Below are positions 41,907-50,978 of a stretch of 64,000 nucleotides of DNA, one piece after another. Both the position numbers and the translations under genes were made by a program. The notes under the pieces are model-generated. The model worked only from the letters and a program-made list of their open reading frames with translations. It was not told the origin of the DNA and did not search any database. Within the stretch, counting starts at the first letter, position 1, and every line of letters begins with the position of its first letter. The stretch covers positions 1-64,000 of the forward strand of contig JBLKRX010000024.1 in NCBI GenBank assembly GCA_047608075.1. Direction: 5' to 3'. This stretch comes from Ferdinandcohnia humi_A (lineage in GTDB: Bacteria; Bacillota; Bacilli; Bacillales; Bacillaceae_L).

Positions 41907-42058
41907 AGTTATTAATCCTCTTTTTGTCACTATTTTACATCTTCTAGATTAGTGTAATTGAAATAATATGTCTAGCCCACTCTAAGAATAGTTTGTGAGA
42001 GTGAAAAAAGAACTGATTCCTCATTGGATAAAATCCATTAGCGTCGCTTTTGTGAGTA

Positions 42059-43243
42059 CTACAGATTATTAGTTGCAAGGTTTTGTGTTTCCTTGTCATT
42101 CACCCTACTAATGCATATAAGAGCAAAAAATAAGCTCCCAGCAGCAGCTAAAAATAAAACACTAAATCCAAAAAGGTCTATAAATAGGCCGATGGTCGGG
42201 GGAGAAATAATAGCAGCTAATGATGAAACCAAATAATATAGTCCTGTTCGTGTACCATAGCTGTGTTTGCTTCCTGACGAAACGATAAAGGGATAGGCAT
42301 TTATATTGACACATGCCCAAAAGACCCCTCCGATAAATAAAATGGCTCGAAGATATATGACGGAATCTACCCAATTTAATAATAAAAAAGAGAGGATTAG
42401 CCCGATAACACCTATCACGATTACCTTTTTTTTACCGAACTTTGCACCAAGTAATCCAGTAGGGATAGCAGATAAAACAAAGCTTAAGGAAAAGAAGGTT
42501 AAAGAGAAAGCAGATGCACTTTGGGAGAGACCAAGTTCGTTTACTCCGTATAAAGTAAAAAGCGCTTCCATGCCTTGAATTGCGATAAACCAAAAGAAAA
42601 TGGCTGCCAGTAGGTATAATGTCGGAGCGTTCAATTCTTCTTTGTAATTGATTTTTGGAACTTCTGTATTTGTCAAAGAAATCCCATCACGATGCTCCTT
42701 AATATTTGTAAACACGATCCAAAGAGCAAGTAAGAAGACAGCCGACACGACAAAAAATGGAAGTGATTCACTAAAGCTGAATAAGAACGAACCTACACTA
42801 AAAGCTAGTATCGCACCACATCCACCCATAAAATTAATAATTCCATTTGCTTTGGTCCGTTGTGATTCAGGAGTAATATCTGGCATTAGGGCAATGGTTG
42901 GAGATCGGAAAACAGCCATGGATAAGTTCATACACAACATGAAGATAAGCAAAGTTAGTAAATTAGTATGGAGTGGAATCAGGGCGAAGAACAAGGCAGC
43001 AAACGGAATACCAATTAATAAATATGGCATTCGTCGACCGAAACGTGTCTGCGTTCCATCACTGTGTCGCCCAATATAAGGTTGTAAAAAAAGAGCAATA
43101 TAATTATCAATAGTCATTAAAAACCCAATCAGTGCTGTGCTCGTTAAGTAATTATCAAGAAAGAAGGGAACAAACCCGTTATAAAGTGACCATCCAAGAC
43201 TAATGCTAAAAAAGCCAAACCCCAATAGCCAAGTATTTTTCAT
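42059..43243 (-). CDS. MFS transporter, SLC45/GPH-like
   Basis: 394 residues from ATG 43243, chosen because CAAGGAG lies just upstream; an ATG at 43270 has no SD. About 12 helices. The loop SDGTQTRFGRRMPYLLIGIP (about 61-80) is typical of the SLC45/sucrose-type and GPH sugar transporters. The substrate is probably a sugar or glycoside but is not defined by context; it stands alone between the HExxH gene and a divergent HAD gene. Confidence 0.85.
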   Translation of the reverse strand: MKNTWLLGFGFFSISLGWSLYNGFVPFFLDNYLTSTALIGFLMTIDNYIALFLQPYIGRHSDGTQTRFGRRMPYLLIGIPFAALFFALIPLHTNLLTLLIFMLCMNLSMAVFRSPTIALMPDITPESQRTKANGIINFMGGCGAILAFSVGSFLFSFSESLPFFVVSAVFLLALWIVFTNIKEHRDGISLTNTEVPKINYKEELNAPTLYLLAAIFFWFIAIQGMEALFTLYGVNELGLSQSASAFSLTFFSLSFVLSAIPTGLLGAKFGKKKVIVIGVIGLILSFLLLNWVDSVIYLRAILFIGGVFWACVNINAYPFIVSSGSKHSYGTRTGLYYLVSSLAAIISPPTIGLFIDLFGFSVLFLAAAGSLFFALICISRVNDKETQNLATNNL

Positions 43244-43474
43244 TACAGCACTCCTTGACGAATCATTCATACTTCACATAGGAAAAAAGAAGTACTACTA
43301 ATAGTATGCAGATAAACACATACTTTTGCTTGTACTCAAAAGTTTCTTACAAGGTGAGTTGGGATATGGAGCCCATTAATTGTACTAGAAGTTCGTTTCC
43401 TGTAGAATCTATATAGTATTCAGACTAGAAATAACGTCTACCCTTATTATTGATAAAGGAGAGTTGTGACAACA

Positions 43475-44254
43475 ATGACAGAACGTAGTGTAATATTTTT
43501 TGATATAGATGGTACATTGCTAAATCATGAAAAAAAGCTGCCTGCTTCAACAAAGGATGCAATTTTTGAGTTAAAAGAAAAGGGGCATGAAGTTGCTATT
43601 GCCACTGGAAGAGCACCGTTTATGTTTGAGGATTTGCGAGATGAACTGAGAATTACTACTTTTGTTAGCTATAACGGGCAGTACGTTGTTCTAAATGGTG
43701 AAGTAATCTATACAAACCCACTAAATGTACCAGCCCTTTTACAATTAACAGAAATGGCCTTGGAAAATGAACACCCGGTTGTGTATATGGATCATGAAGA
43801 TATGAAAGCAAATATTCAAGAGCACCACTATATAAAAGAGAGTATTCAAACGTTAAAAATAAATGGATTTCCTACATTTGATCCACATTACTACAAGGAA
43901 AGAAATCTGTTTCAAACACTTCTTTTCTGCCCTGAAGGTGAAGAAAAGCAATATGAAGAACACTTTAAGGAATTTGATTTTATCAGGTGGCATCCTGTTT
44001 CTGTTGATGTACTTCCAAAAGGTGGATCAAAAGCGAAGGGAATTGAAAAGATAGTTGAAAAACTAGGCTTTCCACCTGAACGTCAATATGCCTTCGGTGA
44101 CGGGTTAAATGATATTGAAATGTTAGCAAGTATTCAAAATGGTGTGGCAATGGGAAATGCTGAGGAAGAGGTTAAAGCTGTTGCGAAGTACGTGACAAAA
44201 TCTGTTGAGGATGATGGGATTCGACATGGTCTTCAAATGGTAGGCTTGTTATAA
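43475..44254 (+). CDS. Cof-type HAD phosphatase
   Basis: About 259 residues. Catalytic DIDGT at the N-terminus (IFFDIDGTLLNH), motif II in IATGR, a C2B cap in the middle, then KGGSKAKGIEK and FGDGLNDIEML (motifs III and IV). Cof-type enzymes dephosphorylate sugar phosphates, FMN or PLP. ATG 43475 is far from the SD; GTG 43466 is the alternative. A similar HAD is at 57542. Confidence 0.9.
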   Translation: MTERSVIFFDIDGTLLNHEKKLPASTKDAIFELKEKGHEVAIATGRAPFMFEDLRDELRITTFVSYNGQYVVLNGEVIYTNPLNVPALLQLTEMALENEHPVVYMDHEDMKANIQEHHYIKESIQTLKINGFPTFDPHYYKERNLFQTLLFCPEGEEKQYEEHFKEFDFIRWHPVSVDVLPKGGSKAKGIEKIVEKLGFPPERQYAFGDGLNDIEMLASIQNGVAMGNAEEEVKAVAKYVTKSVEDDGIRHGLQMVGLL

Positions 44255-44264
44255 GTGATATAAG

Positions 44265-44496
44265 AGGATGTTCAAAAAGCCACCAAATGATAAGCTTCGA
44301 ATCTCGGCGTATTGTAGACCAAGTTAGAAAGAATACCAAGTATATGTGCTTGCGTCTACTAGACTATTCAAGGAGGTAAATTCCTCAGCACAAGGCAGCG
44401 AAGAAGTAATTTCAACGTAGTTGCCTCGCTCCGGTCCTCGAGTCTGTCGTTTCTTGATCTTCTTGCTTCTGATTCGTCGACTTTTTGAACACTCAC
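44265..44496. mobile_element. MITE-like element with TGTTCAAAAAG termini
   Basis: TGTTCAAAAAG (44269-44279) and CTTTTTGAACA (44481-44491) are 11-bp perfect terminal inverted repeats. TATAAG occurs on both sides (44259-44264 and 44497-44502), consistent with a 6-bp target duplication. The 230-bp interior has no gene. Non-autonomous elements of this type occur in Bacillus. Confidence 0.75.
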
Positions 44497-44648
44497 TATA
44501 AGCGAAAGTTGGGAGAAAATCCTGACTTTTGCTTTTTTTATGGAAATTTCATTTTCAGGATAGGGTGTTTGTTATATAATGTAAGTAAGTTATTTCGCCT
44601 TACGAAATATACAGAGGTTTGTTTTATACTTTGGAAAGGGGAATTTGT

Positions 44649-46448
44649 ATGGCAAAGGGTACTTTACTACGTTCTGAGGTTCCTGTTGAACAAACATGGA
44701 ATCTGCGAGATTTATTTGAAACAGAGGGAGCATGGGAAGCGGAGCTTGAAGCTGTTCAGCATGATGCAGAGAGTGTAACTCAATATAAAGGTCAAGTATG
44801 TAAGGATGCTCGTACATTACTAGATTGCTTAGTTGCCAAAGATGCCCTCCAGGAAAGAGTAATGCGGGTTATGGCTTATGCAGACTTGCAGATGTCTGTA
44901 GATGGTACCAATCCGTCATATCAAGCTAATGCAGCTAGAGTAGCTTCCGTTTTATCTAGTTTAGGTGCAAGTATGTCATTTATACAATCAGAGCTTCTCG
45001 AATTGGATCACGATAAAGTCCAAGAATACATAACACAAGAGCAAAGATTAGAGGAGTTTCATAAGACACTAACAGATATGTTAGAAACGAAACCCCATAT
45101 GTTAGCTCCTGAGGCTGAAGAGGTTTTGGCTGCTTTTGGAGAGGTGTTTCATTCACCTTATATGATTTATCAAAGAAGTAAAACATCAGATATGCAGTTT
45201 TCATCCTTCACAACTGACGATGGAACGGAGCATCAATTGACCTTTAATTTATTTCCGAAATATGAGGATTCAGCTAATACTGAAATACGTAGGAAGGCGG
45301 CATCCGCTTTTTCTAGAACATTAAATCAATACAAAAATACGTATGCAGCAACATATGCAACTGAAGTGAAGAAACAAGTGACAGAAGCACGTCTTCGCAA
45401 GTATGATTCTGTAACTGATATGCTTTTAGTGGATCAGCAGGTGACGAAGGAAATGTATCACAATCAATTAGATACAATTCAAATGGAACTTGCACCACAT
45501 ATGCGCCGACTTGCAAAATTAAAGCAACGGGTATTAGGCTTAGATAAAATGTATTACAGCGATTTAAAGGCACCATTAGATCCTGATTTTAATCCAGAGG
45601 TTACCTATGAGGAAGCGTCTATGCTAGTTCTAGATTCTCTGCAGGTTATGGGTACTGAATATATCGAGATTATGGAACAAGGGATCAAAAATCGGTGGGT
45701 AGATTTAGCAGATAATATTGGAAAAAGATCAGGCGCTTTTTGTTCAAGTCCGTACGGTGCACATCCGTATATACTCATGACATGGACGAATTCAATGAGA
45801 AACACGTTTACACTTGCTCATGAATTAGGACATGCCGGTCACTTTGTGTTAGCAGGTAGAAATCAACGTATTTCAAATATGCGACCATCTCGCTATTTTG
45901 TTGAAGCACCTTCAACAATGAATGAGATGCTATTAAGTAAGCATATCTTAGCTCAGTCAAATGACGAACGAATGAGACGATGGGTAATCCTTCAATCCTT
46001 GGGAACGTATTATCATAACTTTGTTACTCATGTACTCGAAGGGGAATTGCAACGTCGGGTATATGAATTAGCTGACAAAGGTACACCGATAACGGCTAAA
46101 TTATTGTGCGAACAAAAGACAGAGCTTCTCGCTGCTTTCTGGGGAGAAGGAGTAGAAATGGACGAGGGTGCAGAATTAACATGGATGCGTCAACCGCATT
46201 ATTATATGGGCCTTTATCCATATACGTATTCAGCTGGTCTAACTGCCTCTACTGCTGCTGCTCAGATGATTCAAGAGGAAGGGCAACCAGCTGTTGATCG
46301 TTGGCTATCTGCGTTAAAAGCTGGCGGAACTTTAAAACCACTTGAATTAATGAAGCTAGCCGGAGTAGACATGACGACCCCTGAACCAATCAAAAAAGCA
46401 GTTGCCTATGTTGGTTCTCTTGTTGACGAGCTTGAAAAAAGCTTCTAA
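44649..46448 (+). CDS. pepF: Oligoendopeptidase F
   Basis: 599 residues from ATG 44649, chosen for the SD GGAAAGGGGA; the upstream in-frame ATG has none. M3-family metallopeptidase with TLAHELGHAGHFV (zinc H-E-x-x-H) and a downstream glutamate in FVEAPSTMNEMLL. It cleaves oligopeptides of about 7-17 residues in the cytosol. A TATAAT at 44574-44579 may be its -10. Ends with a terminator. Confidence 0.94.
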   Translation: MAKGTLLRSEVPVEQTWNLRDLFETEGAWEAELEAVQHDAESVTQYKGQVCKDARTLLDCLVAKDALQERVMRVMAYADLQMSVDGTNPSYQANAARVASVLSSLGASMSFIQSELLELDHDKVQEYITQEQRLEEFHKTLTDMLETKPHMLAPEAEEVLAAFGEVFHSPYMIYQRSKTSDMQFSSFTTDDGTEHQLTFNLFPKYEDSANTEIRRKAASAFSRTLNQYKNTYAATYATEVKKQVTEARLRKYDSVTDMLLVDQQVTKEMYHNQLDTIQMELAPHMRRLAKLKQRVLGLDKMYYSDLKAPLDPDFNPEVTYEEASMLVLDSLQVMGTEYIEIMEQGIKNRWVDLADNIGKRSGAFCSSPYGAHPYILMTWTNSMRNTFTLAHELGHAGHFVLAGRNQRISNMRPSRYFVEAPSTMNEMLLSKHILAQSNDERMRRWVILQSLGTYYHNFVTHVLEGELQRRVYELADKGTPITAKLLCEQKTELLAAFWGEGVEMDEGAELTWMRQPHYYMGLYPYTYSAGLTASTAAAQMIQEEGQPAVDRWLSALKAGGTLKPLELMKLAGVDMTTPEPIKKAVAYVGSLVDELEKSF

Positions 46449-46466
46449 TATAATCACCACCCAAAT

Positions 46467-46508
46467 GTCCCTAGTGACCTGAGGATGTCAGGTAGTTAGG
46501 GGCTTTTT
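46467..46508 (+). terminator. Terminator of pepF
   Basis: CCCTA gtga CCTG aggatgt CAGG tagt TAGGG followed by GCTTTTT. Confidence 0.8.
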
Positions 46509-46702
46509 CTGTAGGGGTATTTACGGGTTTCGGATTGTTTATCTTAGAAACTCTCGTTAAACTGGAATCAAATGTAGATGAACTGTATCTATCAGTGCTA
46601 GCAATTTTTACGAGTAGGTTTTAGAAAAATTCACACCTTAAGAATAGACATATTTCATGTAGCGTCAAATTATCTAACTAAAGGTAGAAAAGAGGTTCTA
46701 GT

Positions 46703-47071
46703 ATGGATGATATGAATAAGCATTATTCCGAAGAGAAGTTCTGGGAAAAGCTAAAAAAGTTTTCTTTACGAGCAGGCCATTCTGTCGTATATACAGCCCT
46801 ATTGCTTTATTATGTTCTTCAAAAGCCAGATTTACCAGCTAAAGCAAGGATAACTATTTTAGCGGCTTTAGGGTACTTTATTTTTCCTCTTGATTTAATA
46901 CCTGATCTTGCTGCTGGTGTTGGATTTACAGATGATTTAGGTGCCTTAGGCGTAGCTCTATTTCAAGTGGCAATTCACATTGATGAAGAAGTAAAATCAA
47001 AGGCGAAAACCAAGCTTGTTGACTGGTTTGGAGACAATGTAGATACCTCAGATGTTGATAATAAGCTTTGA
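46703..47071 (+). CDS. YkvA family membrane protein (DUF1232)
   Basis: 122 residues. KARITILAALGYFIFPLDLIPD through DLGALGVAL is the DUF1232 signature, with two membrane-associated segments (about 27-45 and 49-90). The role is unknown; Bacillus YkvA is a membrane protein of unknown function. SD AAGAGG before ATG. Ends at a strong terminator shared with the convergent small operon. Confidence 0.88.
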   Translation: MDDMNKHYSEEKFWEKLKKFSLRAGHSVVYTALLLYYVLQKPDLPAKARITILAALGYFIFPLDLIPDLAAGVGFTDDLGALGVALFQVAIHIDEEVKSKAKTKLVDWFGDNVDTSDVDNKL

Positions 47072-47166
47072 TTTTTCACTTTGCATCTGGAAGTAAGGAA
47101 TCACCTGAATGACGTATATTTTGAAAAATGTATGCAGGATTACTCCAGCTTTTGTTTAAAAGAAGA

Positions 47167-47208
47167 AAGGACTGACTAAGAGGATTGCTTATTGGTCAGT
47201 CCTTTTTT
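47167..47208. terminator. Bidirectional terminator
   Basis: AAGGACTGAC pairs with GTCAGTCCTT then TTTT; lies between the YkvA gene and the minus-strand small operon. Confidence 0.88.
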
Positions 47209-47432
47209 ATTCGAATGGATCGGGGGGTTCTTGGTTCATAATCAATGAGACCCTTTTCTTTCATTCGATCAAGATATGCTTTAATTGTGCTAGTTGAATT
47301 CACTGATTTACATAGCTTAGAGAGCTCACGTATGGAAGGAGAGAGGTTTCTCTTTTTAATATACTTATCAATTTGTTCAAGTATTTCCTGCTCCGTGTTT
47401 TCCATTCGTGATTGCAAGGTTCTAATTTGCAT
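47196..47432 (-). CDS. LexA-like winged-helix protein without protease domain
   Basis: 78 residues from ATG 47432 (SD GAGGG nine bases upstream; an ATG at 47441 is one base away). NTEQEILEQIDKYIKKRNLSPSIRELSKL and TIKAYLDRMKEKGLI match the N-terminal LexA DNA-binding domain, but the autoprotease domain is missing. It overlaps the WYL-like gene and is cotranscribed with it from an SOS-type promoter. It may bind LexA boxes and modulate the response, or act on its own promoter. Confidence 0.75.
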   Translation of the reverse strand: MQIRTLQSRMENTEQEILEQIDKYIKKRNLSPSIRELSKLCKSVNSTSTIKAYLDRMKEKGLIDYEPRTPRSIRIKKD

Positions 47433-47649
47433 GTTTAACATTCCCTCTTTTCCTAGGTACAGCTGCTGACAGGATACTTTCTATTTTAAATGTCCTTTTC
47501 TTACCTCTAAGTAAGCAAAATGCCTTGATTGTTGCTTCGTTGATTTCTATAACTTCAATGAATCGCTGTGTAAGGATTCCGTTTTGAGACATGTAGATGA
47601 TTTCTATTGGTGTTTTCTCTAGTAGGGCTCGACTTAGAATACCCTTCAT
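47422..47649 (-). CDS. Small WYL-domain-like protein
   Basis: 75 residues. EIIYMSQNGILTQRFIEVIE and KAFCLLRGKKRTFKIESILS resemble the core of a WYL domain (sensor of ligand or ssDNA in many damage regulators), reduced to one domain without an HTH. SD AAGGAGATGG before ATG. It overlaps the downstream LexA-like gene by 11-20 bp and is first in the SOS-type operon. Unusually small for WYL proteins, so the assignment is tentative. Confidence 0.65.
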   Translation of the reverse strand: MKGILSRALLEKTPIEIIYMSQNGILTQRFIEVIEINEATIKAFCLLRGKKRTFKIESILSAAVPRKRGNVKHAN

Positions 47650-47670
47650 GTAACCATCTCCTTTTTTTTA

Positions 47671-47722
47671 TATTATATACGAACGTACATTCTATTATCA
47701 ACAAAAAACAGAACGTTCATTC
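47671..47722 (-). promoter_or_regulatory. SOS-type promoter with two LexA boxes
   Basis: On the minus strand TTGATA, 18 bp and TATAAT (47674-47679) form a promoter. GAATGTACGTTC (47681-47692) fills the spacer and GAATGAACGTTC (47711-47722) lies 30 bp upstream, three helical turns. GAAT-N4-GTTC is the form of the B. subtilis recA box. Confidence 0.8.
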
Positions 47723-47754
47723 GTGTTTTTGGGTTGTTAATTTAACCCAAGAAA

Positions 47755-48258
47755 TCATGGGTGGATAAAAACTGGGGTACCAATTGGAACGATAGCAGCT
47801 AATTCTTCAACATCACGGTTGTGCATTCTAATACAGCCTCTTGAAACAGCTTTGCCAATTGAGTTTGGGTCGTTTGTTCCATGGATACCATAATGTTCTT
47901 TAGACAAACTCATCCACATAGTACCAAAAGGTCCACCAGGATTAGGAGCTTTATTGATAATAATATAGTTACCTGTTGGGGTTGCATGCAAAATCCTTCC
48001 CACAGCTATTGGGTATTGTTTTTGTAATCGGCCATTCTTTTTTAGACGAAGATACCGGTTTGATGTTGAAACCTCAATTTGATAAAGAAGGGTTGAGGGG
48101 TCTGGGAAACCAGGTATAACAATCAATTGGCCAGGATAAATGAGTGAAGGATTAATAGTTGGGTTGGCTCGGATGATTGTACGTAGAGGTAATCTATAAT
48201 CCCTTGAAATCTGATTTAGTGTTTCCCCAGTTTTTACAGTATGAATCAGTGTTGCCAC
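47755..48258 (-). CDS. L,D-transpeptidase with LysM domain
   Basis: 167 residues. An N-terminal LysM (VKTGETLNQISRDYRLPL, about 8-50) binds peptidoglycan. The YkuD catalytic domain carries HGTNDPNSIGKAVSRGCIRM, with the His and the Cys nucleophile. It forms 3-3 cross-links and is known in Bacillus spores. No signal peptide is visible. The start is unclear: GTG 48258 touches GGAGG, and the natural start may be a few codons later. Monocistronic. Confidence 0.92.
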   Translation of the reverse strand: MATLIHTVKTGETLNQISRDYRLPLRTIIRANPTINPSLIYPGQLIVIPGFPDPSTLLYQIEVSTSNRYLRLKKNGRLQKQYPIAVGRILHATPTGNYIIINKAPNPGGPFGTMWMSLSKEHYGIHGTNDPNSIGKAVSRGCIRMHNRDVEELAAIVPIGTPVFIHP

Positions 48259-48403
48259 CTCCGATATAGTTTATTAAACAAAGTTTGTAATAGTTTATGA
48301 GAGGGTAATTGATTTGTTGAAATGAATAAAGGAGAGAATAGGACAAAGTTAAAGCATCAAAATGCAAGTCTGGGAGTTGATGAGGGATTGTAGGTAACAG
48401 TTG

Positions 48404-48428
48404 AAAAACATGGGGAAGTACCCCATGT
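48404..48428 (-). terminator. Terminator of membrane protein gene
   Basis: On the minus strand ACATGGGG loop CCCCATGT followed by TTTTT, 20 bp past the stop. Confidence 0.78.
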
Positions 48429-48447
48429 AATTGTTTTACCAAACGTC

Positions 48448-49074
48448 TTATTTTGCAGAGGTGTGTTGTTTTCGTATACCAGGAACTCCTTTCTTCTCTA
48501 AAAGCCCAATTATTTTTTCAAGATTTTCCTGGTCCTCAATGACTAAAAAATGGTTATCTGGAAAAATACCCTTAACCTGGATGATTAACTTATAGCCAAA
48601 ATTGACCCGGTCATTTAATCCATAAAGTTGGTGCCAGCGTACAATTCTTTCAACCTCGTATTTTTGTACCTTATTATACGGAAAGTATTTTCCATGAAGA
48701 ATAATCCCATTAGGCAAAATATATAGATTTCCAGGATGTTGGACTGAACGAATAATAATGAAAAAAAGGTATGCAATTGTAAAGAGGGATGAACCAAATA
48801 AATCAGTTGTTAGAACTGTCACTAGTAGGATAAGTAATAAAACTACAGCAGCTACTGTTCCCCATTTAACGTAAAGGTAGGATTTAGTTGAGTTGGATAA
48901 GGGACGCATTTCTTTCCACTCTGGAGGAATAAGGACACTTTTCATCTCTTTTTCTCCTTTAGGAAAATCTGCTTGCTTTGTTAAGAGTACGGCATTTTTT
49001 ACATTGTTCCGATACCGGATTAAATAATAAACTCCTAGAATAAAAATGAGTGTAAATACCATATCAATGAGCAT
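48448..49074 (-). CDS. Hypothetical membrane protein
   Basis: 208 residues. Three hydrophobic segments: VFTLIFILGVYYLI (about 6-19), WGTVAAVVLLLILLVTVLTTDL and SLFTIAYLFFIIIRSV. The rest has a PH-like beta-rich style: NLYILPNGIILHGKYFPYNKV and FLVIEDQENLEKIIGLLEK. I do not recognise the family. SD GAAAGGAG before ATG. It is divergent from the PH/FxLYD protein gene. Confidence 0.7.
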   Translation of the reverse strand: MLIDMVFTLIFILGVYYLIRYRNNVKNAVLLTKQADFPKGEKEMKSVLIPPEWKEMRPLSNSTKSYLYVKWGTVAAVVLLLILLVTVLTTDLFGSSLFTIAYLFFIIIRSVQHPGNLYILPNGIILHGKYFPYNKVQKYEVERIVRWHQLYGLNDRVNFGYKLIIQVKGIFPDNHFLVIEDQENLEKIIGLLEKKGVPGIRKQHTSAK

Positions 49075-49339
49075 TTTTCTTGTTTCTCCTTTCGCGGTGT
49101 CAGAAAAATATAAAACTATTTTTTAGTAGTAATATTTGGATTTATTGTACTTTTATTATTTCAAAGATAAATGAGATCCTCAACCTCTTCTCAAAAAGAG
49201 GGAGAGATATATGCTGAACAGGTACATAAGAACTACTACTTTTGGTTGGTTTTTTTGTGATGACGAATTTTTTAGGTAGGTTATTTTCAAACCATGGTAT
49301 GATATGGAAATGAGAAATGTAAAAAAAGGTGGGGAGCTC

Positions 49340-50263
49340 TTGAATAGGTTAGAGGCCATTATCAAAGATATAAAGGAATTTGGGTTAGCCGACCATATTT
49401 TATCCTTTCGTGAAGTTCAGGATTTACCAACGATCCTGTTTGAAGATGAGTCTATTTTATTTATTACATTAGGTACGTTTGAAAGCAAAAAGGGCTTGTT
49501 ACTAGCCACTGATGAACGTGTACTTTTTGTATATACAGATAGCTATATAACTAAATCAATTAAAATACCCTATGGGGAACTGGAACATGTGTACCAAGAA
49601 AAACAAGAGATTGAATCAACACTTGAGCTTTTTGTTCAAAATAAGAAAGTGGTTATTAAAAATATCCCTTCAATAGATATACCTCCCTTTGTTGATATCG
49701 TTCAAGACTATATGGAGGTTAGTTTTATTCAGAATGATCGTATGAGAACGTCTATTGAAACAGGTGAAACTACACCTAGGAAAAAGAGTAGCATTTTTAG
49801 ACTGTTTGGTTGCTTTGGAGTAGTCGCGTTCATATTTGTTCTATTTCTGATTGGAACAAGCATTTATGATGAGGTAACAACTGATGAATATGGCATTGAA
49901 GAGGGGAGTTCAAGTAGCGTTGATGAAGAATTTGAAGACTATGAAGTGGACCACGAGCCACCAGAATATGCATTATCTGCCCAAGAGGCTGAAACTGAGT
50001 ACAGTTTAGTAATCTCAGAACTAGAAACTACACATGATGATTATTATGAATACATAGTAGGAACTATTAAAAATAATTCCGATCAAGAGTATTCCTCAAT
50101 ATATGTAGACATACAGTTGTTTGATAAGGATGGCAATGTAATAGATTCAACTATTGACAGCCTGGAACGATTTAAGCCGGGGCAAACCTGGGCATTTAAA
50201 ACGGAGTACTATAATAAAAATGCTGTTGAATTTAAGATTTCCGGTATTACTGTTTTTAAATGA
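49340..50263 (+). CDS. PH-like domain membrane protein with FxLYD domain
   Basis: About 307 residues from TTG 49340, chosen for the SD GGTGGGGAG; an ATG at 49304 has no SD. The N-terminal half (TLGTFESKKGLLLATDERVLFVY) is a bacterial PH-like/YvbH-type module. One membrane helix follows (FGCFGVVAFIFVLFLIG, about 155-172), then an acidic linker and the FxLYD-like domain VGTIKNNSDQEYSSIYVDIQ. The C-terminal part is probably extracytoplasmic. Function unknown; single gene. Confidence 0.75.
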   Translation: MNRLEAIIKDIKEFGLADHILSFREVQDLPTILFEDESILFITLGTFESKKGLLLATDERVLFVYTDSYITKSIKIPYGELEHVYQEKQEIESTLELFVQNKKVVIKNIPSIDIPPFVDIVQDYMEVSFIQNDRMRTSIETGETTPRKKSSIFRLFGCFGVVAFIFVLFLIGTSIYDEVTTDEYGIEEGSSSSVDEEFEDYEVDHEPPEYALSAQEAETEYSLVISELETTHDDYYEYIVGTIKNNSDQEYSSIYVDIQLFDKDGNVIDSTIDSLERFKPGQTWAFKTEYYNKNAVEFKISGITVFK

Positions 50264-50270
50264 CATGATT

Positions 50271-50322
50271 AAAAAAAGAGCCTGAATTTATGTACCATTT
50301 CATACGTAGCTTCAGGCTCTTT
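50271..50322. terminator. Bidirectional terminator
   Basis: AAAGAGCCTGAA pairs with TTCAGGCTCTTT over a 24-base loop, after the FxLYD gene and before the minus-strand gene at 50360. Confidence 0.8.
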
Positions 50323-50359
50323 ACGTTGGTCTGGATTAGTCTTAGTAAGATTTTACTTT

Positions 50360-50758
50360 CTACCGTGAATTTTTTGCATCCTCCACGATGTGAAATAACA
50401 AATGGGCTAGATGATGAATTGGACCATACTCTTGCTCCTCATCTTCCGACTCATTTTCAGCGGAGAATTCAAGGTCATTTAAGTAAAGTGCCATAAATTC
50501 ATAAAAATCAGCTAGTTCAAATGAAAAGCAGAAGCTTGGTTCTTCATTCTCCTCCTCATATTGTAAGGCAAGATAATGTAATTTTCCTTCAGCGTCCTCA
50601 CCATCAAAAAAGACAAATAACCCGATGTTTGTGTCTAACTCAAATAAATGTCTGGTTCCACCTTCCGTTACCTTTTGGAAATCCTCTTCTTCTAGAATAC
50701 CAACATTCATTGTGTCAACGCCATCTTCTTTATGAAACGAAACAGATATTGTTTTCAT
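50360..50758 (-). CDS. Acidic hypothetical protein
   Basis: 132 residues from ATG 50758, selected for the SD GGAGGTG; a longer frame upstream lacks one. It has KTISVSFHKEDGVDTMNVGI, then LFVFFDGEDAEGKLHYLALQ and a Glu-rich tail (ENESEDEEQEYG). No membrane helix. Not recognised. It is divergent from the orphan permease pair 2 by about 220 bp. Confidence 0.7.
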   Translation of the reverse strand: MKTISVSFHKEDGVDTMNVGILEEEDFQKVTEGGTRHLFELDTNIGLFVFFDGEDAEGKLHYLALQYEEENEEPSFCFSFELADFYEFMALYLNDLEFSAENESEDEEQEYGPIHHLAHLLFHIVEDAKNSR

Positions 50759-50978
50759 ACAACACACCTCCATGTTTTTCTTTAATAGAATGTACAGAAA
50801 AGAAAGAACTAAACAAACTAATTTTTTTAAAAAAGGAAAGCCTAGCAATAAAACTATGTTAATCATAGCAAGAGCAGATAGAAAAGAAAATGATATTTTA
50901 CAATAGTTGTAAAATTTTTCTTAATTTAGTAGACTTTATGTGGGTTTCAAATTTTTTGCATGGAACGGAGTTTTTAGA

